A stretch of DNA of 39,012 nucleotides from Clostridia bacterium (GCA_017533005.1 JAFXIQ010000021.1:1-39012), one strand, 5' to 3'. Positions 19,501 through 24,989 are shown, numbered from the stretch's first letter. The notes: generated from the sequence alone by a model not told the origin. A program made the numbers and translations.

Positions 19501-19738
19501 CCGAGCCACTGTCCGTGTGCTCGCCTTGAAGTACGATTTGTGCACCTGTAACAACAGTACCACTACCAAACTCGCTGATATTCGCATTAACAACACTAGA
19601 CGCACCTTGAGCAACAAAAGGCACATCTCCAACGCCAATGAAAGCTATGCTCAAAAGCATAACCGACAATACGAGAAGTACGGCAATAACTGCCAAGGAA
19701 ATGGTTGATTTCTTGCTCCTAAATCTAGTGAAATTCAT
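10532..19738 (-). CDS. Giant exported Ig-like/GLUG repeat protein, 3068 aa
   Basis: The start is ATG at 19738, with GGAG at 19748-19751 nine bases upstream. An upstream TTG at 19753 overlaps this SD and is rejected. Residues about 9-35 are a hydrophobic export segment after a basic N-terminus. An N-terminal unique region and InlB-like 'GYFFNGFVV...QALF' and 'YFYVGWRL...ASF' units follow. About ten tandem Ig-like repeats of roughly 100 residues span about 880-1950, each opening with a W-based motif (GSWTKEEVNI, NGWTKGLST, GTWINTDAVI, GEWITGDIVL). An MBG-like unit lies near 2100, and from about 2230 to the end there are GLUG-type beta-helical repeats (GTYDGNGY, YGGLFGVVGGTIKNV, YVGGAVGS). An EF-hand-like loop, DLNDDGVLDAKD, lies near 2826. 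There is no LPXTG motif, SLH domain or C-terminal membrane segment, so it is either released, held by its N-terminal segment, or held by a partner such as the downstream protein. The function is unknown; a surface or adhesin role is inference. Confidence 0.85.
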   Translation of the reverse strand: MNFTRFRSKKSTISLAVIAVLLVLSVMLLSIAFIGVGDVPFVAQGASSVVNANISEFGSGTVVTGAQIVLQGEHTDSGSGGQNRVATVNESKTALITIENTAILSAIANGRMKAKILVSGVNTFTTVSGTANIKSSATVSVGGALNATSDMSNVRGEFTDYEICDLTELTTASDQISITYSASHTATAVAQSTSGTTATVSLECKFTEIKVVFEFDSVEVNVSVGEGGSILNKTANETIESGASASYVLGFNDELELEAVYANGYFFNGFVVNEATNKTNNYVLPKPYDVPKDVDFDITGDFQALFVENANVSGFFYTGAEVGQVVRTAGTGITAGFYYYHEYSGSPYDPDAGLFVASSGSIPGLETPMLRPRLAGEYSYRFTVFHRNEDDSVGSVAGIFETEFTIYKARTQLTINATDYNEQGAPVYVIGFGSKLSALNISYVARAVGIDNIPGKIVLCDADGNAVADTELAKMLEIGTYNYVAKFVPNDTFNFETDEAINADENNPNNSEEYKVIINNDVVVEVEDLFQDSSVNVDGIDRKVTITKTIATTIDGSVANNTNGEDVTNGVIKISLRASIADEDGSYFYVGWRLGYKAGSALNFTYRYVTLDKDYDYYLIPSSTETELYASFIRVLTNNSPSAEDLTAYNEFMNVYTKATFQAVFVKDTTTNDEGVLNRAYTGGSVPVSPTFDLQTSEYLLSTTTVKYYLNGAGEALSSAPSSIGSHKANYAVKVAFGGNDVEIKNREIALVITPGVIEVAMDSNFGLRNGYDSSTGWAKAFRFTLTAVGIAGNGVDAYYYSTDGVTWTKINGTIGSSLGCKITFEAPNNGLAVSSVNKYRFMATHAGGENVTLGGVDYSRVAVSKDDAAVCKIDGTTPVISSIATTYDGSWTKEEVNINATITYGGSGAVVSVSFDGSKYVDIADVLGKNYGEDASVVQNANVSFEISAEHSGNIYFRVTNGVSVVSNYMISETQKGFVEVNIDKTAPSIERIGSPQMNANGWTKGLSTFTFKVSDSNGSVVASYKNVPTASGVAKVECNNGAIVEFIGDGTYTIKISDNKRYQILVTDNAGNVMDTELIANIDSQDVEIAYDADSYVAGTWINTDAVIIPIVTCGPSGIRLSYSIDEGKTYTFFDGVGAFIDAEDGYDEETLLQQIKTSLVVSADKNVNQKYFLKAENRAGEAEVVAFGFVKIDVIAPSFNTVLYPDGYNANVWMNEDLQVKFNVIDDVEGSQLVSVTSDNGGEVLKVDGQPNQYSLVIDKCTTYTITATDTAGNVGTYEFVEKVDKVTPELTLVAYIGGGNPEDISIPAVGEYPEYDFTNWVNTDYQEPWIRFEFTIALTASGCALQYSKNNVTWTNLTETYLPEDVDDVGKKLATRTYIRDEQETSYYFRLMTGSGKYAYITQEENDNQSAIARNVRIDGTAPVLMNEHYVVDNVSYDFINNWTYKDGMWSFVMTDSSSGIKQESISLVKYDIDVEDADILAGSVTGESQELFSQNYSNYAIFKDSSKYYFTFTDNANNRFARIFRPLVDQTTNFSISSFDVQVGAISGETSSQYSDGLWLNANEKMVFTASIAFDTANGSDKFGASGGGLEFSVDGGATWQKAITIGGETQAIVVDGNNYTMDATRDQMYTYIFRVATGAGYYVMQEGAYKVNKDNLNHAVTISAVYGGETYTGEWITGDIVLMANVTAGASKGTIYYGTGDDVDSVSEWIELAQAQEGTSQYNVAITVSANNNYFVKLVTAKADGFGGFVTAYSTGIVLNIDKDEIAPSIYATANGEEFNGGYTNDNITLLPKVDSVGFSGISNVYYSYVEGTMVNGTLDYSGEWTEFVEIANGMNGSVVVSANDYVARLYKFKYVNGAGVEAVSDAFTANIDKIMPEFSLQLAGTKLPNTSIYSNWYISDVQVNFALTAHEFYNYSIYSLRYAISEDNGASFGEWNTISADTAYTMSYTLSDNGVKGGCDYIYRFSYVSMSGAETTRDQYIPIDTGDYSVTFETYVGDIARNDFAVVDGAGQTYKRGDQVRVGVTPNASYYVKSLYFYKNGELDSDNTGMTFGIDEKVDAKVSQEFIVDGRDLLCKANFYKELEVAYSNSKQYLQNGTIINIGVQPVDSEFTDIFGELGKDIALDVTYSDSQGALDGLPLTLGQYSVLVEIAGNDDNYIISNATSEFIIVYFTGNGSDIDPHLVKSEEDFAYIDIYMEDKPEYATNDTLAYLGANRKKAYFKQNNDITLTRNYKPMGATVTAEMDNTFRGTYDGNGYVIDYGGIFVRTSDFALFANTEQALIINTGVKFNIEITSNATKAEDKVKVAHLIANDKGSAVKNSYAIGDVVLTGDYVSYGGLVAVSESTLLWECYTDVKISAKEVSGNIGGVVGEFTNSMMELVYATGTITIIDSNAYSSTAEIGTKFAYVGAMVGFITTIEDVQAPIQSNYFAISNLFFNSDIVTEQAIGNEASYSDNPLNAVGSTIQEFIEMVEVYIIRTIDREESVSDLVKVRIMDVKEGQGIDGLGTSDSPFIIDDGNKLKYIEEFPWAHFKQTQDISVSGSQVYASEIPFVGVYDGGNYRITGLESTISGAMYGGLFGVVGGTIKNVKLLNINLTYRDTEIIYVGGAVGSLRDGARAINVLVTGEINVYATREAYVGGVIGIASECNELRAIVASVGVNVVSNRHAVVGGAIGQIQGTTGVAIDEAVALSPLTADYVGKGGIGSVVGAVKSGSVSRVYGVSGNAYANGNVTNSAVGAIGEAVVTDTANYTYETLVGANSDFTIAGNKISSLIVGIYPFKAGEGTDGNPFQIESYNELMMIGSYMYASFVLVDDIVIGDLNDDGVLDAKDGYTYDYSPIGNGAVFTGDLNGTFEGVRHAISGLNDSLFDKNQGTIRHVTLNVSYKVYASADDIPNSELIVSENGTYTASKVNAKNEDVNFGAVAKTNLSGATINSVIVEGDIYVRTNGKGRVTAGAVVASDVGGNIIGVTTSLSMDVRAQVVEVGGIVGRIELSDTALQNMSVNTIQEDVYASGATVMAGLVVGSLKVQTSQEIAFVTTAKVYVNGQDLGEQFVGMAFSN

Positions 19739-19783
19739 AAGATTGCTCTCCAAAGTTGGGTTGTTTTACGTGCGAGTATTTTC

Positions 19784-19977
19784 GCGTATAATATAATACG
19801 CGCATAAATAATAACATAAGACGCGCGAGAGCGCAACTCGCGCGCGTTTATTTTACTATAATTCTACCGCGCGGAGCGTGCGTATATGAGCGCACTCACG
19901 CTCGATACAACATAATAAAGCGCGTGGCGCGCTTGCAAAGAATTGTGATTTCACTATGATAATCACGCTTTACAATT
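19784..19977. repeat. Cluster of perfect inverted repeats in the divergent intergenic region
   Basis: Several separate palindromes lie between the giant-protein operon and nrdG: GCGTAT/ATACGC (19784-19801), CGCGCGAG/CTCGCGCG with a 7-nt loop (19822-19844), GAGCGTG/CACGCTC (19874-19903), AAGCGCG-TGG-CGCGCTT (19918-19934), and the nested pair AATTGT/ACAATT with GTGATT/AATCAC (19941-19977). The GC-rich members are embedded in AT-rich DNA. They have no T tracts typical of terminators and could be operators or RNA hairpins in the 5' leaders. Confidence 0.75.
19808..19836 (-). promoter_or_regulatory. Candidate promoter of the giant-protein operon
   Basis: On the minus strand TTGCGC (19831-19836), a 17-bp spacer and TATTAT (19808-19813) lie about 70 bp upstream of the ATG at 19738. 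The -35 overlaps the CGCGCGAG palindrome. Other AT-rich -10 candidates exist nearby, so the assignment is tentative. Confidence 0.35.
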
Positions 19978-19997
19978 AGCCTAGCTTGGGATATAAT
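19969..19997 (+). promoter_or_regulatory. Promoter of nrdG, leaderless configuration
   Basis: TTTACA (19969-19974), a 17-bp spacer and TATAAT (19992-19997) form a near-consensus promoter. The nrdG ATG begins at 20004, six bases after the -10, which is where transcription should start, so the message would have little or no 5' leader. A weaker upstream alternative is TTGCAA (19933-19938), 16 bp, TATGAT (19955-19960). Confidence 0.65.
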
Positions 19998-20003
19998 ATA
20001 AGT

Positions 20004-20696
20004 ATGAAAATATACGGAATGGAAAAATTATCTCTCGTGGATTACGAGGGAAAAATAGCAGTTACACTCTTTACCGCAGGATGCAATTTTAGATGCCCTT
20101 TCTGCCATAATTCAGCTCTCGTAACGAGCGAAAGGCTAGGCGAAGAAATTCCAGAAAGCGCGATTTTCGGTTACCTAAACAAGAGAAAAGGTATCCTAAA
20201 CGCAATTTGCATAACAGGTGGCGAACCCACACTAAATAAAGATTTAGTGGCGTTTGTCACGCGTTTAAAAGAGTTCAACTTGGCTATAAAACTAGACACA
20301 AACGGCACAAATCCCGCAATGTTAAAAGAGCTTGTTGAAAAAAAGCTTATCGACTACGTAGCTATGGATATTAAGAGTGGCAAGCTCGGCTACCCACTAA
20401 CTACAGGGGTTGAAAACATCGACTTATCCCCTATCCAAGAGAGCATTGACTATCTAATGGAAGGGCACGTTGACTACGAATTCAGAACCACTCTGGTTGA
20501 TGAGTTGCATAGCGAAGAAGATATCGAAGAAATGGCAAAATGGCTCGCGGGAGCTGATAAATTATACTTACAAAAGTTCAAAGATTCCGGCGATTGTATC
20601 GTAGAAGACCTTCACGAAGTCCCCTTAAAAACCGCCGAAAAATATCGAGAAATCTTATCGAAAACGATTAAAAAAGTAGAATTAAGAAATTATTAA
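20004..20696 (+). CDS. nrdG: Anaerobic ribonucleotide reductase activating protein (radical SAM)
   Basis: This 230-aa radical SAM enzyme should use S-adenosylmethionine and a [4Fe-4S] cluster to form the glycyl radical on class III ribonucleotide reductase in the cytoplasm. The cluster motif is C27-x3-C31-x2-C34 (CNFRCPFC), followed by the SAM-binding GGEPTL. The N-terminus MKIYGMEKLSLVDYEGKIA is the standard opening of clostridial NrdG-type activases, which supports ATG 20004 even though no good SD precedes it. An upstream TTG at 19986 is rejected. A pyruvate-formate-lyase-type activase is the alternative, but the target gene nrdD lies 2 kb away on the other strand and no PflB is visible. 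A hairpin terminator follows. Confidence 0.88.
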   Translation: MKIYGMEKLSLVDYEGKIAVTLFTAGCNFRCPFCHNSALVTSERLGEEIPESAIFGYLNKRKGILNAICITGGEPTLNKDLVAFVTRLKEFNLAIKLDTNGTNPAMLKELVEKKLIDYVAMDIKSGKLGYPLTTGVENIDLSPIQESIDYLMEGHVDYEFRTTLVDELHSEEDIEEMAKWLAGADKLYLQKFKDSGDCIVEDLHEVPLKTAEKYREILSKTIKKVELRNY

Positions 20697-20700
20697 AAAC

Positions 20701-20730
20701 AAATAAGTCGCTTAACTAAGCGACTTATTT
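20701..20730. terminator. Bidirectional terminator
   Basis: A 13-14 bp perfect stem (AAATAAGTCGCTTA paired with TAAGCGACTTATTT) with a minimal loop lies between the convergent nrdG and the lipoprotein gene. T-rich sequence follows on both strands. Confidence 0.9.
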
Positions 20731-20792
20731 ATTTGCTTTTGTAATTACATAAAACGTATTTTTTTGTTTTATATCTAGTTTTACAATGATTA

Positions 20793-21290
20793 TTAGTCAT
20801 TGTCATACTTAAATGTTTTTGTTATCTTTTTGTCACTAAAGCTAAGCCACTCTTTGCATTCAACCTCAATATCGCTAGCATCATTTAAGTAGTAGCCATA
20901 CTCAATTTCTATGCTTTTGCCTGACTTTATTTCTTTAGTTCCGTTATCTTCATTTATAATTTCTCCATCATAAGAATAACATTTTTCGCACTCTACACCG
21001 TCTTGATATACAGTTTCTTCTATTGCTGTATAAAATGCAGCGGCTTCATCGCCATTGTTTACGAACTTATAAGTTATAACAACAACTTCTTTGTCGTCGT
21101 AGCTAGTAGAAAATCTAGCACTCAATATTTCGACTTCATAATCGCCTAATTTATTAGAGCTGGCTTTATCCCCTCCTATTGTGCCAATATTTGAGCCATC
21201 AGAATCATCACTAATGTCTACACTGGGACCACAAGCAATAACACTCAAACTCAATAATACCAACACTACAACTAATAGTAATTTCTTCAT
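20793..21290 (-). CDS. DUF5067-like lipoprotein
   Basis: This 165-aa protein has a classic lipoprotein signal peptide: MKK, a Leu/Val core, and the lipobox SVIAC with Cys20. After an Asp/Ser/Gly linker, the domain GDYEVEILSARFSTSYDDKEVVVITYKFVNNGDEAAAF resembles DUF5067, an Ig-like extracytoplasmic domain common in Bacillota lipoproteins. Its role in that family is not known, and this assignment is by pattern memory only. The SD is AAAGGAG just upstream. The promoter is consensus, and it lies across an inverted-repeat pair shared with the divergent XRE regulator gene, so repression by that regulator is the simplest reading. Confidence 0.8.
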   Translation of the reverse strand: MKKLLLVVVLVLLSLSVIACGPSVDISDDSDGSNIGTIGGDKASSNKLGDYEVEILSARFSTSYDDKEVVVITYKFVNNGDEAAAFYTAIEETVYQDGVECEKCYSYDGEIINEDNGTKEIKSGKSIEIEYGYYLNDASDIEVECKEWLSFSDKKITKTFKYDND

Positions 21291-21318
21291 ATTTTTTCTC
21301 CTTTAAATGTTTTTATTA

Positions 21319-21347
21319 ATTATATCAAGTCTTTTAAGACTTGTCAA
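21319..21347 (-). promoter_or_regulatory. Consensus promoter of the lipoprotein gene
   Basis: On the minus strand TTGACA (21342-21347), a 17-bp spacer and TATAAT (21319-21324) match the consensus exactly. The spacer and part of the -35 are occupied by a perfect CAAGTCTT/AAGACTTG palindrome. Confidence 0.85.
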
Positions 21348-21362
21348 GTATTATCCGACTTG
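21326..21362. promoter_or_regulatory. Two tandem 18-bp operator-like palindromes
   Basis: CAAGT-N8-ACTTG occurs twice, at 21326-21343 and 21345-21362, one base apart (19 bp centre to centre, close to two helical turns). The first has extended symmetry (CAAGTCTT/AAGACTTG). They lie between the lipoprotein -10 and the XRE gene -10, so a dimeric XRE repressor bound here could control both genes. Confidence 0.7.
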
Positions 21363-21369
21363 CATTATA

Positions 21370-21375
21370 TATAAT
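21370..21375 (+). promoter_or_regulatory. -10 element of the XRE gene (apparent leaderless start)
   Basis: TATAAT ends six bases before the ATG at 21382, the same spacing as for nrdG. No SD exists between them. A good -35 at 17 bp is not seen; the nearest, TTGTCA at 21341-21346, is 23 bp away and lies inside the operator pair. Confidence 0.5.
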
Positions 21376-21381
21376 TGTATT

Positions 21382-21582
21382 ATGGAATTTAAAGACAGGA
21401 TTAAAGAATTAAGAACATCAAGAAATCTGAGCCAAATGCAACTTGCAAATTTACTTAATATAAGTCAATCTGCAATCGCAAAATGGGAACTTGGAAAAAC
21501 CGAGCCAACAGCGAGTGCGATTATTCTTCTTGCCAAGTTTTTCGGTGAAACAACAGACTACTTGCTTGGGTTGGAAAATTAA
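21382..21582 (+). CDS. Small XRE-family HTH transcriptional regulator
   Basis: This 66-aa protein is almost entirely one Cro/CI-type HTH domain: FKDRIKELRTSRNLSQMQLANLL, then NISQSAIAKWELGKTEP (recognition helix around SQSAIAKWE), ending YLLGLEN. It has no dimerisation or ligand domain, so it probably dimerises through the HTH alone. ATG 21382 is chosen because it starts the domain and lies just after a TATAAT. Upstream in-frame codons would lie in or before the promoter. It is divergent from the lipoprotein gene across paired palindromes and probably regulates that gene and itself. That function is inference. Confidence 0.88.
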   Translation: MEFKDRIKELRTSRNLSQMQLANLLNISQSAIAKWELGKTEPTASAIILLAKFFGETTDYLLGLEN

Positions 21583-21620
21583 TGGCAGACAAGTCATATC
21601 TTTTACAAATTTTGCCACAA

Positions 21621-21647
21621 AAAAACAGCCGATTTTCGGCTGTTTTT
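21621..21647. terminator. Bidirectional terminator
   Basis: AAAAACAGCCGA-TTT-TCGGCTGTTTTT forms a 12-bp perfect stem with A/T tracts on both sides. It lies between the convergent XRE and thioredoxin-reductase-like genes. Confidence 0.9.
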
Positions 21648-21665
21648 CGTTTAGCTTATTAGACT

Positions 21666-22577
21666 TTATAGCGTATCTATATAGATTGATGCGTTAGTAG
21701 CAGCTATAGCTCCATCATTGCAAGCGGTGGTTAATTGCCTTACCTTCTTGGTGCGACAATCGCCGGCAACGTAAATGCCAGGAGTTTTGGTGGAGCAAGT
21801 TTCATCGGCGATTATGTAGCCGAATTTATCTAAATCAACAACGTTAGCGAATACTTTATTGTCCGGAACTTGTCCGATTGCAACGAAAAGAGCACGAGTT
21901 TCAACGTTGAATGTTGAGCCGTCTTTTCTCTTGAAAACAAGACCTTTTAGCTCGTCGTCTGCGATAAATTCTACTAGAGATACTTCGTGGGTTACTTCTA
22001 TATTTTCACGCTCACGAAGTGCTTTTACAAGGGCGCCGTCTGCAAAAAACTTATCAAAAAGTGTCATAACCTTTACTTTTTTGCAAGAATTAGAGAGTAA
22101 AAGCGCGTATTGCAAAGCAGTATTTGCATCCCCTACTAAAACGACTTCTTCTCCGGCGTAGAACGCGCCGTCGCAAAGTGCGCAGAAAGAAATGCCTTTG
22201 CCGATTAGTTCTTCTTCTCTAGGCAAACCGAAGTGACGATGCTTAACGCCTGCAGCTATCACGACAGAACGTCCTTCGTGGGTTGCATAGTCGGTTTTTA
22301 CTAGGAAATCACCCTCTCCTACCTTTTCGATGTTTTCTACCGTTTCTAGCTCGAATTCTGCGCCTAAATCTATGATTTGGTTGAATAGGTTGTCGGAAAA
22401 TTCGCTACCACTGATTTGCTTGATTGAAGGGAAGTTTTCTACTCTAGGAGAATTGGATATTTGTCCGCCAAAACTCTCGCGTTCGAGCACGAGTACCGTT
22501 TTACCATTTCTTAACGCGTATAGTGCCGCGGTCATTCCCGCGGCACCTGCGCCTATAACTATTACGTCGTATTTCAT
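21666..22577 (-). CDS. trxB: Thioredoxin-reductase-like flavoprotein (low-Mr type)
   Basis: This 303-aa FAD disulfide reductase has an N-terminal FAD motif (GAGAAGMTAALYA), a redox-active C132-A-L-C135 (SFCALCDGAFY, usually CATC), and a C-terminal FAD site (TPGIYVAGDCRTKKVRQLTTACNDGAIAA). The second nucleotide site reads VGDANTALQYALLLS, where NADPH enzymes have GGGNSA-type sequence. The usual HRRxxxRA motif that binds the NADPH phosphate is replaced by TLFDKFFADG. The electron donor may therefore not be NADPH. The start codon lies 2 nt after the nrdD stop, so translation is coupled and the pair is one transcript. The likely role is to reduce the redoxin domain fused to NrdD or a free thioredoxin (inference). 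Confidence 0.88.
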   Translation of the reverse strand: MKYDVIVIGAGAAGMTAALYALRNGKTVLVLERESFGGQISNSPRVENFPSIKQISGSEFSDNLFNQIIDLGAEFELETVENIEKVGEGDFLVKTDYATHEGRSVVIAAGVKHRHFGLPREEELIGKGISFCALCDGAFYAGEEVVLVGDANTALQYALLLSNSCKKVKVMTLFDKFFADGALVKALRERENIEVTHEVSLVEFIADDELKGLVFKRKDGSTFNVETRALFVAIGQVPDNKVFANVVDLDKFGYIIADETCSTKTPGIYVAGDCRTKKVRQLTTACNDGAIAATNASIYIDTL

Positions 22578-22579
22578 TA

Positions 22580-24946
22580 TTATTTAACGCTCTCTATGTA
22601 TTTCTTGATTTCGCTAGCGTTCTCGTATCTATCGTATGCATCGCCGTTAGGAACGAGTAGAGTGGGAGCTTTGCGAATGCCGAATTTAACGGTGGTTTCT
22701 TTGTTGTCCTCTGCATCTATAACGGTGTATTTGATGCCTGCTTTGTCGAGAAGCATTTTGCTCATCTTGCAGTTGGGACAAGTCTTTGTTGTGAAGATAA
22801 GAAGTTCGTCGCCTACTACTGGTGCGCTAGTTTCTTCCACTGCGCAACCCATACCCTCTTTTGCGTGGAACTTGCTACGGCTGATGTCGTAAGTTTTACG
22901 GTCTTTGAACTCTTTGCTCTTACCGATGTTCCAGTTTTGAACAGGTCTGTAATAACCCGTGATACGGCTGTATACTTCTGCGGGCTTGCCACAAACGGGG
23001 CATTCGTATTTTTCACCTGCGATATAGCCGTGGTCTGCACATACGCTGTACGTGGGGCTCATTGTATAGTAAGGAAGTTTGTAGTTTTCTGCAATCTTTC
23101 TTACTAAATCTGCAGTTGCTCTCCAATCTGATAGCTTTTGACCTAGGAATGCGTGGAATACAGTTCCTGAAGTATAACGAGTTTGTAGTTCGTCTTGAAT
23201 ATCAAGAGCTTCGAAGATGTCTGCAGTGTAGCCTACGGGTAGGTGCGAAGAGTTGGTGTAGTATGGTGAATCATCGCTGTCGCTAGCCGTAATGATATCG
23301 GGGAATCTCTTCTTGTCGTGTAGAGCGAGTCTGTAAGAAGTTGATTCAGCGGGAGTTGCTTCTAGGTTGTATAAGTCTCCGTAAAGTTCTTGGTAGTCGG
23401 AGAGTTTTTCTCTCATATGGTCGAGAACTTGTTGCGTGAATTCTTGAGCCTTTTTGCTGGTTAGGTCTTTATTAATCCAACGAGCGTTTTGGCAAGCTTC
23501 GCTCATACCTACTAGACCGATTGTTGAGAAGTGGTTAGCGAATGAACCGAGATATCTCTTGGTGTAGGGATATAGACCTGCTTCTAGAAGTTTGGTGATA
23601 GTTTCTCTCTTAACGTGGAGTGAACGAGCTGCGATATCAAGCATCTTGTCAAGACGGATATAGAATTCTTCTTCGGTCTTAGATTGATATGCTATTCTAG
23701 GCATATTGATAGTAACAACGCCAACTGAACCGGTGCTTTCACCACTTCCGAAGTAACCACCGCTCTTCTTGCGGAGTTCACGAAGGTCAAGACGGAGTCT
23801 GCAGCACATACTTCTAACGTCTGACGGTTCCATATCGGAGTTGATGTAGTTTGAGAAGTAAGGCGTACCGTACTTCGTGGTCATTTCGAAGAGAAGTTTG
23901 TTGTTTTCGGTTTCTGACCAATCGAAATCTTTGGTGATTGAGTAAGTGGGGATTGGGTATTGGAAACCTCTGCCGTTAGCATCGCCTTCAATCATAATTT
24001 CGATGAAAGCTTTGTTAACCATAGCCATTTCTTTTACACAATCTTTATATTTAAAGTCAACTTCTTTGCCACCAACGATAGCGTTGAGCTCTGCTAGGTC
24101 GTTAGGAACGGTCCAGTCAAGAGTGATGTTGGTGAAAGGTGCTTGAGTACCCCAACGAGAAGGAGTGTTTACACCGTAAATAAATGATTGTATGCATTGT
24201 TTAACTTCTTTGTAAGAAAGATTATCAATTTTTACAAAAGGTGCAAGATAAGTATCAAATGATGAGAATGCTTGTGCGCCTGCCCATTCGTTTTGCATAA
24301 TACCTAGGAAGTTAACCATTTGGTTGCAAAGCGTAGATAGGTGTCCTGCAGGTGCAGAAGTGATTTTACCGGGAATACCGCCTAGACCTTCTTTGATAAG
24401 TTGTTTCAAAGACCAGCCTGCGCAGTAGCCTGTTAACATACTTAAGTCGTGAATGTGAATATCTGCGTTACGGTGAGCTTCTTCGATTTCGCCATCGTAA
24501 ATTTCTGATAGCCAATAGTTAGCAGTGATAGCGCCACTGTTAGATAGGATAAGTCCACCAACCGAATAAGTTACTGTGCTGTTTTCCTTTACGCACCAGT
24601 CGCTAATCTTAAGGTAGCTGTCGACCGTCTTTTTGTAGTCAACTAGAGTGTTGTCTACGTGACGTAGTTTTTCGTGTTGTTTACGGTATAGAATGTATGC
24701 CTTTGCTACTTCTACATAACCTGCTTGAATAAGCACGACTTCTACACTGTCTTGAATATCTTCAACAGAAACAACACCGTCTTTAATTTTGCTTGCAAAG
24801 TTAGCAGTAACTTTTAGCGATAGCATATCTAGAATGTCGTCTGTGTATTCAACGTCTAAAGCATTGAATGCTTTGCGAATAGCAACTGTAATCTTTGACA
24901 AATCAAAATCTGCTATTGCGCCGTCTCTTTTCTTTACTTGATACAT
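22580..24946 (-). CDS. nrdD: Class III (anaerobic) ribonucleotide reductase with fused C-terminal redoxin domain
   Basis: This 788-aa enzyme reduces ribonucleoside triphosphates by glycyl-radical chemistry. The N-terminal about 90 residues are an ATP-cone (VKKRDGAIADFDLSKITVAI), followed by the NrdD barrel (GTQAPFTNITLDW, FSTIGLVGMSEACQNA), a Zn-type Cys cluster (CADHGY...CPVCG) and the radical loop RITGYYRPVQNW with Gly664. An extra domain from about 712 to 788 contains C723-P-N-C726 and a thioredoxin/glutaredoxin-like fold (LLIFTTKTCPNC, APTLLVP). A redoxin-linked rather than formate-linked reductant is the likely meaning. The start is ATG 24946 with AAGGAGG 8 nt upstream. The ATG at 24991 overlaps the -10 and cannot be transcribed from this promoter. 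Confidence 0.93.
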   Translation of the reverse strand: MYQVKKRDGAIADFDLSKITVAIRKAFNALDVEYTDDILDMLSLKVTANFASKIKDGVVSVEDIQDSVEVVLIQAGYVEVAKAYILYRKQHEKLRHVDNTLVDYKKTVDSYLKISDWCVKENSTVTYSVGGLILSNSGAITANYWLSEIYDGEIEEAHRNADIHIHDLSMLTGYCAGWSLKQLIKEGLGGIPGKITSAPAGHLSTLCNQMVNFLGIMQNEWAGAQAFSSFDTYLAPFVKIDNLSYKEVKQCIQSFIYGVNTPSRWGTQAPFTNITLDWTVPNDLAELNAIVGGKEVDFKYKDCVKEMAMVNKAFIEIMIEGDANGRGFQYPIPTYSITKDFDWSETENNKLLFEMTTKYGTPYFSNYINSDMEPSDVRSMCCRLRLDLRELRKKSGGYFGSGESTGSVGVVTINMPRIAYQSKTEEEFYIRLDKMLDIAARSLHVKRETITKLLEAGLYPYTKRYLGSFANHFSTIGLVGMSEACQNARWINKDLTSKKAQEFTQQVLDHMREKLSDYQELYGDLYNLEATPAESTSYRLALHDKKRFPDIITASDSDDSPYYTNSSHLPVGYTADIFEALDIQDELQTRYTSGTVFHAFLGQKLSDWRATADLVRKIAENYKLPYYTMSPTYSVCADHGYIAGEKYECPVCGKPAEVYSRITGYYRPVQNWNIGKSKEFKDRKTYDISRSKFHAKEGMGCAVEETSAPVVGDELLIFTTKTCPNCKMSKMLLDKAGIKYTVIDAEDNKETTVKFGIRKAPTLLVPNGDAYDRYENASEIKKYIESVK

Positions 24947-24989
24947 CTTACGTTCCTCCTTGTTCCTTTCATTTTTCGCGAACGGGTTC

